NCBI RefSeq assembly: GCF_000235565.1
Contig: NC_017527.1
Span: 2,480,001-2,544,000, forward strand
DNA: 64,000 nucleotides
Reading direction: 5' to 3'
Origin: Methanothrix harundinacea 6Ac
GTDB taxonomy: Archaea > Halobacteriota > Methanosarcinia > Methanotrichales > Methanotrichaceae
Part shown: positions 56,421-64,000 of the stretch, piece after piece
How positions within the stretch are numbered: position 1 is the stretch's first letter
Layout: each line of letters opens with the position of its first letter
Translations under genes and position numbers: made by a program
Notes under the pieces: generated by a model
Told to the model about the DNA's origin: nothing
Database searches by the model: none
What the model saw: the letters and a program-made list of their open reading frames with translations, nothing else

Positions 56421-58277
56421 TCACCAAAATTCTCCTTTATCCACCGACGCTTTGATTTTATCATCAATAAATACCATATAACGTAGAAATTCTTCAGATG
56501 AACCATCAAAAAGACCTGTCTTTAGAAGCGGCCAATTATCACCTTCACGTGATACCTCTGATTCTATCTCTTCTATGATACTTATTTTTCCTGATTCTGG
56601 ATTCCAATGTTTAATGAAGTGAGCAGTTTTTAATAAATAGTCGATTTTATAGTCGATTTTATGGTCCAATATTTTTGCACGTACAAGAAGGAGTAAATAC
56701 TCAAAACGATCAAAATAGTTCTTAAAATCATCATAAAAATATATATAATCTATAAAATAATTGCGAAGGTGATCAAAAAGGTAATCACAAAAGCATATAT
56801 TGTTGTCTTGATCCGACAGAAATCTTTGAACATCAGATTTCATAACTCCTAACCTATTCAAATCTACAATTAAGGGGCGAAGTTCATCTTTATCAATAAA
56901 TCTTGTGTCATTAACCAAAGCGGAGAAAATATTATATTTTCCAGCTGCAATCGACGCAATTCCCCCTCCATAAAGAAGGAGAAGTGCGGGATATAGTCTC
57001 AGATTTACCAGAGTACTTATAATATCAATATTCTTACCACTTTCATGAATTACGATGGATCTGCTTGTTCTCGTGTGTATTTTGGGGTAATTAGCTATTC
57101 GCTCAAGACAGTTTATCCATAGAGCATTATGGGCTATTTCTCCCCAGTAACACCCTGTGATCATCATGGCCAGAACCGGCTCCGTAAGTGATTCGTAAAG
57201 CTGCACTCGTCTTCTGAACTCATCTTTGATCTCATCTTCAGAGATGCCACTAACAGGGAACGTTTGATCGTCGATTAATCTCGCATAAAGCGTCTCAACG
57301 TTCTGATTCATAAGATCGTGAAGACGAATATCACAACGATCATCACGTAAATATGTCTTAATTCGTTGCACTAGAACCGGCGCCGAAAGCGGGTGGGGGT
57401 TGGAATACTTTTCCAAGGCAAAGACGTTCTCTGCCAGTTCGCCGAAAAAGTTGTCAGCGTCTCGAATGCGTATGACTTCTGCTCGCCTGTGACGTATCAA
57501 TTTGTGTGCTCTTTCACCGGGTTCGTCTCTTGCTGCCCAGTAAGTTGTAAATCTGTGATTTTTACGTCGCTCTATAGCCTTGCGCAACGCTGTATCCCAC
57601 TCTGCAGACCATCCACAAACGATTAGCCCGAATTCATCAAATACGCGATCCAGAAGTTTATTCATCTCAGTGCCATATTTCTCGAGCTCGTCACGAGTAT
57701 TTCTGATTCGGGTGTCTAGATAGTCACCATTTACCTTAATTATGGTGCATCTCTCATACGGAATTGGCAAAGCTCCTTTTACATCGCTTGAATTACTGAC
57801 TACAGCGGGTTCAATGCCGACATCGTCCAGAGCTTTTTCAATTAAATGATCGAAGTTGGTTGTGACTATGACTCGAATGTATCCATTGGCAACTAGCTTT
57901 GCTATCGCTTTATGGGCTGTAGTCGGTACTTTCAACCCTTGTTCGCGCTCTTCTTCGTTCGGCTCAAAATAGCTTTTTAGTAATTGCCTACGTCCTGTGG
58001 GAGACTTTCGAACTTCGGCAAGCAAATCACCGTAATCGGGCTTTTTGTCAAATTTATTTATGTACCAAGTCTCAGGATCTGGGTCGCATTCTTCCCCCAT
58101 TACATGTGCCAATTTTTGTATAAGATCTTCGGTAATTCCCCAAGCAGTTCGTATTCCAGACTCTTGGGATATCCCCGAACCGAGAAGTAGCGCATAGAGC
58201 CCTTCATTAGAGTGGACCGAGATCGCTAGTGATAACATGGGATCTATCATGTATGTAACTTTGCATACACATCTCAT
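56421..58277 (-). CDS. SIR2-like domain protein with long helical C-terminus (defence-type)
   Basis: A 618-residue protein. The SIR2-like domain occupies residues ~15-270: LLLGSGISQESGI (nucleotide loop, residues 31-43), VIVTTNFDHLIEKAL (139-143 core), IIKVNGDYLDTRIRNT (181-185 core) and IVCGWSAEWDTAL. The remaining ~350 residues are helical and unassigned. SIR2-domain proteins with such tails deplete NAD+ in antiphage defence (family knowledge). Here the position usually His is Asn183. The gene is AT-rich beside toxin-antitoxin genes, suggesting acquisition. ATG 58250 is an alternative start. Confidence 0.85.
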   Translation of the reverse strand: MRCVCKVTYMIDPMLSLAISVHSNEGLYALLLGSGISQESGIRTAWGITEDLIQKLAHVMGEECDPDPETWYINKFDKKPDYGDLLAEVRKSPTGRRQLLKSYFEPNEEEREQGLKVPTTAHKAIAKLVANGYIRVIVTTNFDHLIEKALDDVGIEPAVVSNSSDVKGALPIPYERCTIIKVNGDYLDTRIRNTRDELEKYGTEMNKLLDRVFDEFGLIVCGWSAEWDTALRKAIERRKNHRFTTYWAARDEPGERAHKLIRHRRAEVIRIRDADNFFGELAENVFALEKYSNPHPLSAPVLVQRIKTYLRDDRCDIRLHDLMNQNVETLYARLIDDQTFPVSGISEDEIKDEFRRRVQLYESLTEPVLAMMITGCYWGEIAHNALWINCLERIANYPKIHTRTSRSIVIHESGKNIDIISTLVNLRLYPALLLLYGGGIASIAAGKYNIFSALVNDTRFIDKDELRPLIVDLNRLGVMKSDVQRFLSDQDNNICFCDYLFDHLRNYFIDYIYFYDDFKNYFDRFEYLLLLVRAKILDHKIDYKIDYLLKTAHFIKHWNPESGKISIIEEIESEVSREGDNWPLLKTGLFDGSSEEFLRYMVFIDDKIKASVDKGEFW

Positions 58278-58421
58278 AAATTAATCGGTATCTCTGCCAA
58301 ATCAATCTTTAACTCGATCGCAACACATAGTTCGTTGCTACTCGCTGAAATGTTCGAGGACACATATATTTTTACCACATGAAGACCCAGTAAGTCGATA
58401 CGAATTCTTCGAGACGATCCC

Positions 58422-61106
58422 ATGACCCACCCCTGGCACACCCTCACCGCTGACGAGACCCTGGAACGGCTCAGCTCCAGCAGAGATGGCCTCTCCTCCG
58501 AGGAGGCGGCCCGGAGGCTCTCCGAGCAAGGGCCAAACCAGCTCGAAGAGTTCTACAAGCCCTCCAAGCTCCGGGTATTTCTCCGCCAGTTCGAGAACTA
58601 CCTGATCATCGTCCTCATCTTCGCCGCGGCCGTATCCTGGATCGCTGGCGAGACCACCAACGCCTACGCCATCCTCGGCATCATCTTCTTCATATCCCTC
58701 GTCGGCTTCTTCCAGGAGTACAGGGCGGAGCGGGCGATGGAGGCGCTCCGGGAGATGGTGGCCCCGGAGGCGAACGTCCTGCGGTCCGGGAAGATGACCC
58801 GGATAGCCGTCCGGGACCTCGTCCCCGGGGACGTCGTATACCTGGAGGCCGGAGACAAGGTCCCCGCCGACGGTCGGGTGATCGAGGAGACGTCGCTGCA
58901 GGTCGTCGAGTCGTCCCTCACCGGCGAGTCGGTCCCGGAAGATAAGTCCGCGGCGGTGGTGGCCGAAGAGACCCCCCTCGCCGACAGGACGGACATGGTC
59001 TACATGGGGACGATCGTCGTCTACGGCAACGGTAGGGCCGCCGTCACGGCGACGGGGACGAGGACGGAGCTCGGCCGGATCTCGGGGCTCGTCCAGAGGA
59101 GGCCCGAGGAGCCGCCGATAAAGATCAAGTTCCAGCATCTGGCAAAACAGCTCGCCGTCGTCGTCCTCGCCGCCTGCGCCATCATCTTCGCCGTGGAGGT
59201 GAACCGGGGCGCTCCGGTTCTGGACACCCTGATCATCGCCGCCGCCCTCGCCGTCGCCGCCATCCCCACCGCCCTCCCCTTCATCACGACGATCACCCTA
59301 GCCTACGGAACCCAGATCATGGCGGGGAAGAACGCCATCATCCGCCGCCTCCCCGCCGTCGAGACCCTCGGCTCGACGACGGTGATCTGCACCGACAAGA
59401 CCGGGACCCTCACCCGGGGCGAGATGATGGTCCGGAAGATCTGGACGGGCCGAGAGGTGGAGGTGACCGGGACCGGCTACGACCCCGCCGGCACCTTCCG
59501 CCGGGAGGGCGACGATCTGAACCCATCGGAGGATGGACACCTATCAGCCCTCCTCGTCGCCGGGGCCCTCTGCAACAACTCCAGGCTCGAGGAGGGGTCC
59601 GACGGCTGGAACGTCATCGGCGACCCCACCGAGGGGGCCCTCATCGTCGCCGCCTCGAAGGGGGAGATCCTCGACTACGTCGAGGGGTGGTACCTCGAAG
59701 AGGTCGTCGAGTTCCCCTTCGACTCCGAGATGAGGAGGATGACCACCGTTCATCGATCCTCCGATGGGCTCACCGTCTCGATGAAGGGAGCGCCGGAGAC
59801 GGTCCTCGCCTTCAGCACCCGGATCATGCGGGACGGCTCCGAGGAGCCGATCACCTCCGAGGACCTCCTCCGGGCCTCGAAGGCCGCCGACGAGATGGCG
59901 GGGAGCGGCCTTCGGATCCTAGCCCTGGCGGGAAAGGTGATGGCCCCCGGCGCGCCCCTCGGCCGGGATGCCGTGGAGGCGGATCTGACCTTCCTCGGCC
60001 TCGTCGGGATGATGGACCCGCCCCGGGAGGAGGCGAAGGAGGCGATCAAGGTCTGCGAGAAGGCCGGGATCAGGCCGGTGATGATCACCGGCGACCACAA
60101 GCTCACCGCCTCCGCCATCGGCCGGGAGCTCGGCATCCTGAATGAGGGCGGCCGGGTCCTGGAGGGGACGGAGCTGGACGAGATGACCGCCGAAGAGCTC
60201 GCTGAGATGATCGAGGAGGTCTCGATCTTCTCCAGGACGACGGCGGAGCAGAAGGTGAGGATCGTCGAGGCCCTGAGGCGGAAGGGGCACATAGTCGCCA
60301 TGACCGGCGACGGGGTGAACGACGGACCCGCCCTGCGGTCGGCAGACATCGGCGTCGCCATGGGAAGGACCGGCACAGAGGTCTCCAAGGAGGCCTCGGA
60401 TATGGTCATCGCCGACGACAACTTCGCCACCATCGTCGCCGCCGTCGAGGAGGGGAGGAGGATCTACTCCAACATCAGGAAGGCCTCATCTTACCTCTTA
60501 TCCTGCAACTTCGCCGAGGTGATGACGATATTCATCGGCGTCATGCTGGGGCTGCCCGTCCCCCTCATCGCCCTCCAGATCCTCTGGATCAACATCGTCA
60601 CCGACGAGTTTCCGGCCATCGGCCTTGCCGTCGAGCCGGCCCACTCGGACCTGATGAAGAATAAGCCCAGAGACCCGAAGGAGCCGATCCTGACCCGGGG
60701 GCTCTTCCTATACACCCTGGGGATATCGACGGTCATCTTCATCGGGACCCTCGGCCTTTACGCCAACGCCCTCCGGGGCGGGGCCCCCCTCGAGGAGGCG
60801 AGGACGACGGTCTTCGCATCCCTGGTGATCTTCGAGATCTACAACGCCTACAACAGCCGCTCCCTCCATACCTCCTTCTTCAAGATGGACCCGAGGACGA
60901 ACGGAAAGCTGATCCTGGGGCTTATCGCCTCCCTAGGAGCCCTGCTGGTGGCGATATACCACCCCTGGATGCAGAGGCTCTTCGAGACCGCCCCCCTGGA
61001 TGCCGGAAGCTGGGCCGCCATCGTCGTCGCGGCCTCGGCGGTGGTGGTGGTGGCGGAGATCTTCAAGCGGTGGGAGCTTCCAGAGAGGAGCGGACGCCCA
61101 CGATGA
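58422..61106 (+). CDS. P-type cation-transporting ATPase (P2-like)
   Basis: An 894-residue pump with ~10 membrane helices. It has the actuator motif TGES (167-170), phosphorylation motif CTDKTGTLT (Asp325), KGAPE in the nucleotide domain, and the hinge MTGDGVNDGPAL. The M6 ion site NIVTDEF resembles Ca2+ pumps, but M4 has IPTALP (281-286) in place of PEGLP. The ion is therefore uncertain: Ca2+, H+ or another cation. It is transcribed divergently from the SIR2 gene across 144 bases. Confidence 0.93.
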   Translation: MTHPWHTLTADETLERLSSSRDGLSSEEAARRLSEQGPNQLEEFYKPSKLRVFLRQFENYLIIVLIFAAAVSWIAGETTNAYAILGIIFFISLVGFFQEYRAERAMEALREMVAPEANVLRSGKMTRIAVRDLVPGDVVYLEAGDKVPADGRVIEETSLQVVESSLTGESVPEDKSAAVVAEETPLADRTDMVYMGTIVVYGNGRAAVTATGTRTELGRISGLVQRRPEEPPIKIKFQHLAKQLAVVVLAACAIIFAVEVNRGAPVLDTLIIAAALAVAAIPTALPFITTITLAYGTQIMAGKNAIIRRLPAVETLGSTTVICTDKTGTLTRGEMMVRKIWTGREVEVTGTGYDPAGTFRREGDDLNPSEDGHLSALLVAGALCNNSRLEEGSDGWNVIGDPTEGALIVAASKGEILDYVEGWYLEEVVEFPFDSEMRRMTTVHRSSDGLTVSMKGAPETVLAFSTRIMRDGSEEPITSEDLLRASKAADEMAGSGLRILALAGKVMAPGAPLGRDAVEADLTFLGLVGMMDPPREEAKEAIKVCEKAGIRPVMITGDHKLTASAIGRELGILNEGGRVLEGTELDEMTAEELAEMIEEVSIFSRTTAEQKVRIVEALRRKGHIVAMTGDGVNDGPALRSADIGVAMGRTGTEVSKEASDMVIADDNFATIVAAVEEGRRIYSNIRKASSYLLSCNFAEVMTIFIGVMLGLPVPLIALQILWINIVTDEFPAIGLAVEPAHSDLMKNKPRDPKEPILTRGLFLYTLGISTVIFIGTLGLYANALRGGAPLEEARTTVFASLVIFEIYNAYNSRSLHTSFFKMDPRTNGKLILGLIASLGALLVAIYHPWMQRLFETAPLDAGSWAAIVVAASAVVVVAEIFKRWELPERSGRPR

Positions 61107-61177
61107 GATCCCCCGGGCCCAGGTTGGGGGGCACGGAGGATGGAGAGGAAAAGAAGCCGCCGGGTTAGATAGAAACT

Positions 61178-61612
61178 TCAGGGAGGAGGAGAAGGCGCTG
61201 AGCCCCCGGGGGAGGGGGTGAAGAGGTAGAACCACGCCTCGCCGGAGTTGACCAGGGTCCGGCGAAATCCCGGGATCGAAGCGATCTCGTCTCCGAGGGG
61301 CCTTACCATCACCTCGGCCCCCACCTTTTTGGCCAGCCTCCCCATGGCGAGCTGGATCTCCAGGGGCGGCCTTATGGAGTAGATCAGGGACGCGCCCCGG
61401 TATAGATCCAAACTCGGGGAGAATATGTCGTCACCGACGATCGCCATGCCCCCCAGGGCCCGGCCCACCTTATCGGTGGCGACGACCTCCCGCTGAGGGA
61501 CCAGGAGGAGGGCGACCTCGGGGGCGGCGCCGATCCCCACCTCGACGACTTTGCCCGAGTACCGGGCGAGGATGAACCGGGCGAGGTCCTCCCCGCCCCG
61601 GATCGGTGGCAT
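61178..61612 (-). CDS. UPF0146 family protein
   Basis: A 144-residue Rossmann-like protein of the archaeal UPF0146 family: KVVEVGIGAAPEVALLL resembles a methyltransferase-like glycine loop, followed by VVATDKVGRALGG and SLIYSIRPPLEIQLAMGRLA. The reaction is unknown. It begins ten bases after the thi4 stop, so the two are probably cotranscribed. It ends in a Pro/Ser/Gly tail that may be poorly conserved. Confidence 0.8.
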   Translation of the reverse strand: MPPIRGGEDLARFILARYSGKVVEVGIGAAPEVALLLVPQREVVATDKVGRALGGMAIVGDDIFSPSLDLYRGASLIYSIRPPLEIQLAMGRLAKKVGAEVMVRPLGDEIASIPGFRRTLVNSGEAWFYLFTPSPGGSAPSPPP

Positions 61613-61622
61613 CGGGGGGCCC

Positions 61623-62402
61623 TCAGAGCCCCAGCTTCTCCAGGGCGATGGCCGCCGCCTTCTCCCCGGAGAGGAGCATCCCGCCGAAGATCGGGCCCAT
61701 CCTGGGGCCGCCGGCGACGGCCGTCGCCGCCATCCCCGCGGCTATGAGCCCTGGATAGACCTCCTGGGTCACCTCGACGACGGTCCTCTCGCCGACGTCG
61801 GCCCACATCGGCTTCTCCCCGGGGACCCCCAGGGACCCGACCCGAGCTCCGGGGATCTTCCTCTGGACTACCTTACAGATGTTGGCGTCGTGGCCGGTCC
61901 CGTCGATGACCACCTTCGCCCTCACCGATAAGGGGTCGACGTGGAGCCTCGTCCTCTCCACCGCCTCCCAGTTGATGACGAGGCCCGCGACCCTCTCGTC
62001 CTCCCGGATCATCACGTCCTCGACGGCGACGAGGTTTATGATCTCCGCCCCGGCGTCGACGACCCCCGCCGTCAGCTTCGCCACCGTCTCGATGGAGCTT
62101 GCTATGTAGTAGCCTTCAGCGTACTCCCGGTACCAGACCCCGAACTCGTCGAGGATCCTGCAACCCTCCTTCTGGACGACGATCCGGGGGAACATCATCC
62201 CGCCCCCCCAGATCCCGCCGCCGACGGCCAGGTTCCTCTCGAAGACGACGGTCTTCGCGTCCGCCTCGGCGAGCTTCTTTGCCGCCACCAGGTTGGCGGG
62301 GCCCGCCCCCACCAGGGCCACGTCCACGTCGGTGTACTTGAGGAAGGAGTCCATGTAAGACTCGACTATCGCCTTGGTGATCGTAACTTCATCCAGCGCC
62401 AT
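61623..62402 (-). CDS. thi4: Thi4-family thiazole synthase, sulfide-dependent archaeal type
   Basis: A 259-residue FAD/NAD-fold enzyme that makes the ADP-thiazole precursor of thiamine. The nucleotide loop is VALVGAGPANLVAAKKLAE; VFERNLAVGGGIWGGGMMFP and GPIFGGMLLSGEKAA are family motifs. At the site of the sulfur-donating Cys of yeast Thi4 there is His (DGTGHDANIC), the mark of methanogen enzymes that use free sulfide catalytically. A TATA-like TCTTTATCAGG lies about 30 bases upstream. Confidence 0.93.
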   Translation of the reverse strand: MALDEVTITKAIVESYMDSFLKYTDVDVALVGAGPANLVAAKKLAEADAKTVVFERNLAVGGGIWGGGMMFPRIVVQKEGCRILDEFGVWYREYAEGYYIASSIETVAKLTAGVVDAGAEIINLVAVEDVMIREDERVAGLVINWEAVERTRLHVDPLSVRAKVVIDGTGHDANICKVVQRKIPGARVGSLGVPGEKPMWADVGERTVVEVTQEVYPGLIAAGMAATAVAGGPRMGPIFGGMLLSGEKAAAIALEKLGL

Positions 62403-62550
62403 GGATGGGGCGATGGCCCGATTCCTGATAAAGATATCCTTTTCGGAAATTCTTATTTAACATCCCGCAAACCCCATAGCCGTCGGAGATCCTCCGGGGC
62501 GGGGGCTGGGACGAAAACTCCCCTCCCCGGGGTCTTCCGGGTGGGATGAT

Positions 62551-63558
62551 ATGAATCGAGCTGCCGGAGGCGGGATCGGCGCCGATGAGGCCCCTTACTC
62601 TTACGACGGCGAGGAGTTCAGAAAGCCTCGAATCCAGGTGGTCGGCTGCGGCGAGGCCGGATCCCGAATGGTGAGGAGGCTTGAAAAGGTCGGCCCCTCG
62701 GGGGCGGATCTCCTGGAGGTTTGGGACAGCCGCCGCGGGAGGGGTCCGGGAGGAGGGGACGGCTCGGCTGTGGGGGTAGGCCCCAGAACCGATGAGGGAA
62801 AGGCCGACCTGGAGGAGGCCCTCCAGGGAGCCGACCTGGTCTTCGTCCTCGGGGGCCTGGGAGAGGGGATGAAGCCGGAGGGGGCAGCCACCGCCGTCTG
62901 CGAGATGGCGGGAAGGCTGGGGAGGACGTCGGTGGCGATCTTCACCGTTCGGCCGGAATCCCGCGAGGACGAGGAGGGGCGCCGCCCCGGCGGATCCCTG
63001 TCGGGAGGGCTGGCGGAGGCGGCAGATACCGTCATCCTCCTCGACGGCGGGCGAGTTCTGGAGGCAGCCCCGGGCCTCTCGGCGGAGGAGGCCTCCTCGG
63101 TGATGGACCAGGTGGTGGCCGAGATCCTCCGGGGAATCGTCGAGACGGTCCAGGAGACCTCCCTCATAAACCTCGACTACGCCGGCCTGAAGAACGTCGT
63201 CGGAAGCGGCGGCCTCGCCTCCGCCCTGGTCGGCGAATCGGGTTGCGAAGACGGGCCTGAGGCGGCGGTCCGGTCGGCCCTAAGAAATCCGATGCTGGAG
63301 GCGGACCTCCAGAGGGCGAAGGGCTGCATCCTCACCATAACGGGGGGGCGGGACCTCACCCTCCGGAAGGCTGCGGCGATCGCCTCCGCCCTGAAGGGGG
63401 TGCTAGGGCCAGAGGCGGAGCTGGTCTGGGGGGCGAGGTTGAAGGAGGGGCACGAGGGAAAGGTCGGCCTCCTGGCGACGATCGTCGGGGTGGAACTACC
63501 GACTGATATCCGGGAGTCCGGGACCGGTCGAGGGGTTATGGCGGCGAGGCGGGACTGA
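62551..63558 (+). CDS. divergent FtsZ/tubulin-family protein
   Basis: A 335-residue FtsZ-family protein with a ~28-residue N-terminal tail (PYSYDGEEFRKPRIQVVG). The C-terminal domain is well conserved (NPMLEADLQRAKGCILTITG, AELVWGARLKEGHEGKVG). In contrast, the tubulin signature normally GGTGTG is GGLGEGMKPEG, and the T7 loop NLDYAGLK has Gly where the second catalytic Asp belongs. GTP hydrolysis and polymerisation are therefore doubtful; a regulatory paralogue is likely. It is divergent from thi4. Confidence 0.85.
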   Translation: MNRAAGGGIGADEAPYSYDGEEFRKPRIQVVGCGEAGSRMVRRLEKVGPSGADLLEVWDSRRGRGPGGGDGSAVGVGPRTDEGKADLEEALQGADLVFVLGGLGEGMKPEGAATAVCEMAGRLGRTSVAIFTVRPESREDEEGRRPGGSLSGGLAEAADTVILLDGGRVLEAAPGLSAEEASSVMDQVVAEILRGIVETVQETSLINLDYAGLKNVVGSGGLASALVGESGCEDGPEAAVRSALRNPMLEADLQRAKGCILTITGGRDLTLRKAAAIASALKGVLGPEAELVWGARLKEGHEGKVGLLATIVGVELPTDIRESGTGRGVMAARRD

Positions 63559-63590
63559 GTCCGAGAAGCCCCTCCGATCTATTTGGACCC

Positions 63591-64000
63591 TCAGAAGGTC
63601 CGCCCTTCCGGCAGCACTGGCCTCACCCTGAGGAACTTCTCCTCTTCCCCCAGGGTCATGGTGGCGTCGATCCCCACCTTGGTGGTGATCCCGTCGACGG
63701 ACCGGGGGTCGAGGGTGCTCCCCCGGACGTTGGGGTATAAGACCATGTCCTCATCCCCCTTCACCCGGGTGGCGACGGCGTACTCCAGCTCCTCGGGGCT
63801 GTAGATATCGACGTCCTCGTCGACGACGATGACGTGCTTCAGGCTCTTGTGGGCCTCGAAGGCGGCGTCGATCACCTTCCCCGGCTCGGCCTCGCTCCTC
63901 TTCTTGATCTGGACGGCGGCGTGGAGGTAGGAGCACCCCCCCTCCGTCAGGAGGACGTTCTTCACCTCGGCGACCTCGGACGCCGCCCTGAATATGAGGG
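63591..64000 (-). CDS. UbiD-family decarboxylase, C-terminal part (partial, runs off the right edge)
   Basis: The visible ~136 C-terminal residues match UbiD: VIVVDEDVDIYSPEELEYAV, LYPNVRGSTLDPRS, TTKVGIDATMTL. UbiD enzymes use prenylated FMN. In archaea a UbiD homologue decarboxylates anhydromevalonate phosphate in the modified mevalonate pathway, a likely role here but not provable from a fragment. The start lies outside the window; the frame is open to base 64000. Confidence 0.88.
   Translation of the reverse strand, partial: LIFRAASEVAEVKNVLLTEGGCSYLHAAVQIKKRSEAEPGKVIDAAFEAHKSLKHVIVVDEDVDIYSPEELEYAVATRVKGDEDMVLYPNVRGSTLDPRSVDGITTKVGIDATMTLGEEEKFLRVRPVLPEGRTF

Noticed and set aside
61623-62402. 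Suicidal yeast-type Thi4
   Set aside because: The sulfur-donor Cys position is His, as in sulfide-using archaeal enzymes.
1-64000. CRISPR array, insertion sequence or prophage
   Set aside because: No regularly spaced repeats, no transposase or integrase gene and no phage structural gene were seen; the mobile-looking signals are repeats and AT-rich defence genes only.

Overview
The window reads as a chromosomal segment of a GC-rich, acetate-using methanogen. The evidence is a complete acetyl-CoA decarbonylase/synthase (ACDS/Cdh) operon, archaeal cobamide genes, mfnF (methanofuran synthesis), a UbiD-type decarboxylase, a thermosome, SRP54, an archaeal Sm protein, RIO1, a KH ribosome-assembly protein and an intron-bearing tRNA-Arg. 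High GC plus the Cdh layout points to Methanotrichaceae (Methanothrix/Methanosaeta). That placement is inference; no 16S gene is in the window.

Layout. 0-2.5 kb: end of a membrane protein, SUI1, then a minus-strand run (PII-like, NifU-domain, LSm, winged helix). 2.6-4.8 kb: cobZ-cobS-cobY. 5.0-13.6 kb: minus-strand operon cdhA-cdhB-cdhC, two Ala-rich small proteins, a CooC-like ATPase, cdhD and cdhE. 13.9-16.2 kb: a frameshifted cobD, a Cys-rich protein and cbiB. Corrinoid genes therefore flank the corrinoid-dependent ACDS enzyme. 17.5-20.5 kb: an accessory patch of toxin-antitoxin type modules (lone MNT, DUF104/PIN, MntA-HepT) separated by copies of one GC-rich repeat. 20.6-25.4 kb: a molybdate/tungstate-type ABC transporter and the DUF39/NIL-ferredoxin pair linked to homocysteine synthesis. 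25.4-38.8 kb: two radical SAM proteins, SRP54, tRNA-Arg, a cis-prenyltransferase, tRNA-Val, aIF1A, RIO1, KH protein, an FdhD homologue, a site-2 protease, MfnF, an FrhB-family protein and a YchF-type GTPase.

38.9-42.4 kb: one AT-rich gene encoding WD40 repeats, a Roc-like GTPase, a COR-like region, a zinc ribbon and a calcineurin-type phosphoesterase. It is the best candidate here for an undescribed signalling or conflict system. 42.9-53.8 kb: an iron-sulfur flavoprotein, a CoA-transferase/GNAT fusion, thermosome, SemiSWEET-like protein, NFACT protein, Mut7-C protein, a KAS III-like enzyme and a methyltransferase. 53.8-58.3 kb: a second accessory patch with a duplicated RelE/antitoxin module, HicB-like genes with a hicA relic, and an AT-rich SIR2-domain protein. 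58.4-64 kb: a P-type ATPase, UPF0146, Thi4, a divergent FtsZ-family protein and the C-terminal part of a UbiD-family decarboxylase.

Several genes show single-base disruptions (cobD, aIF1A, a PIN protein) or lack ATG/GTG/TTG starts (cobS, a permease, an iron-sulfur flavoprotein). These may be real decay, unusual initiation or base-calling errors; the sequence alone cannot decide.
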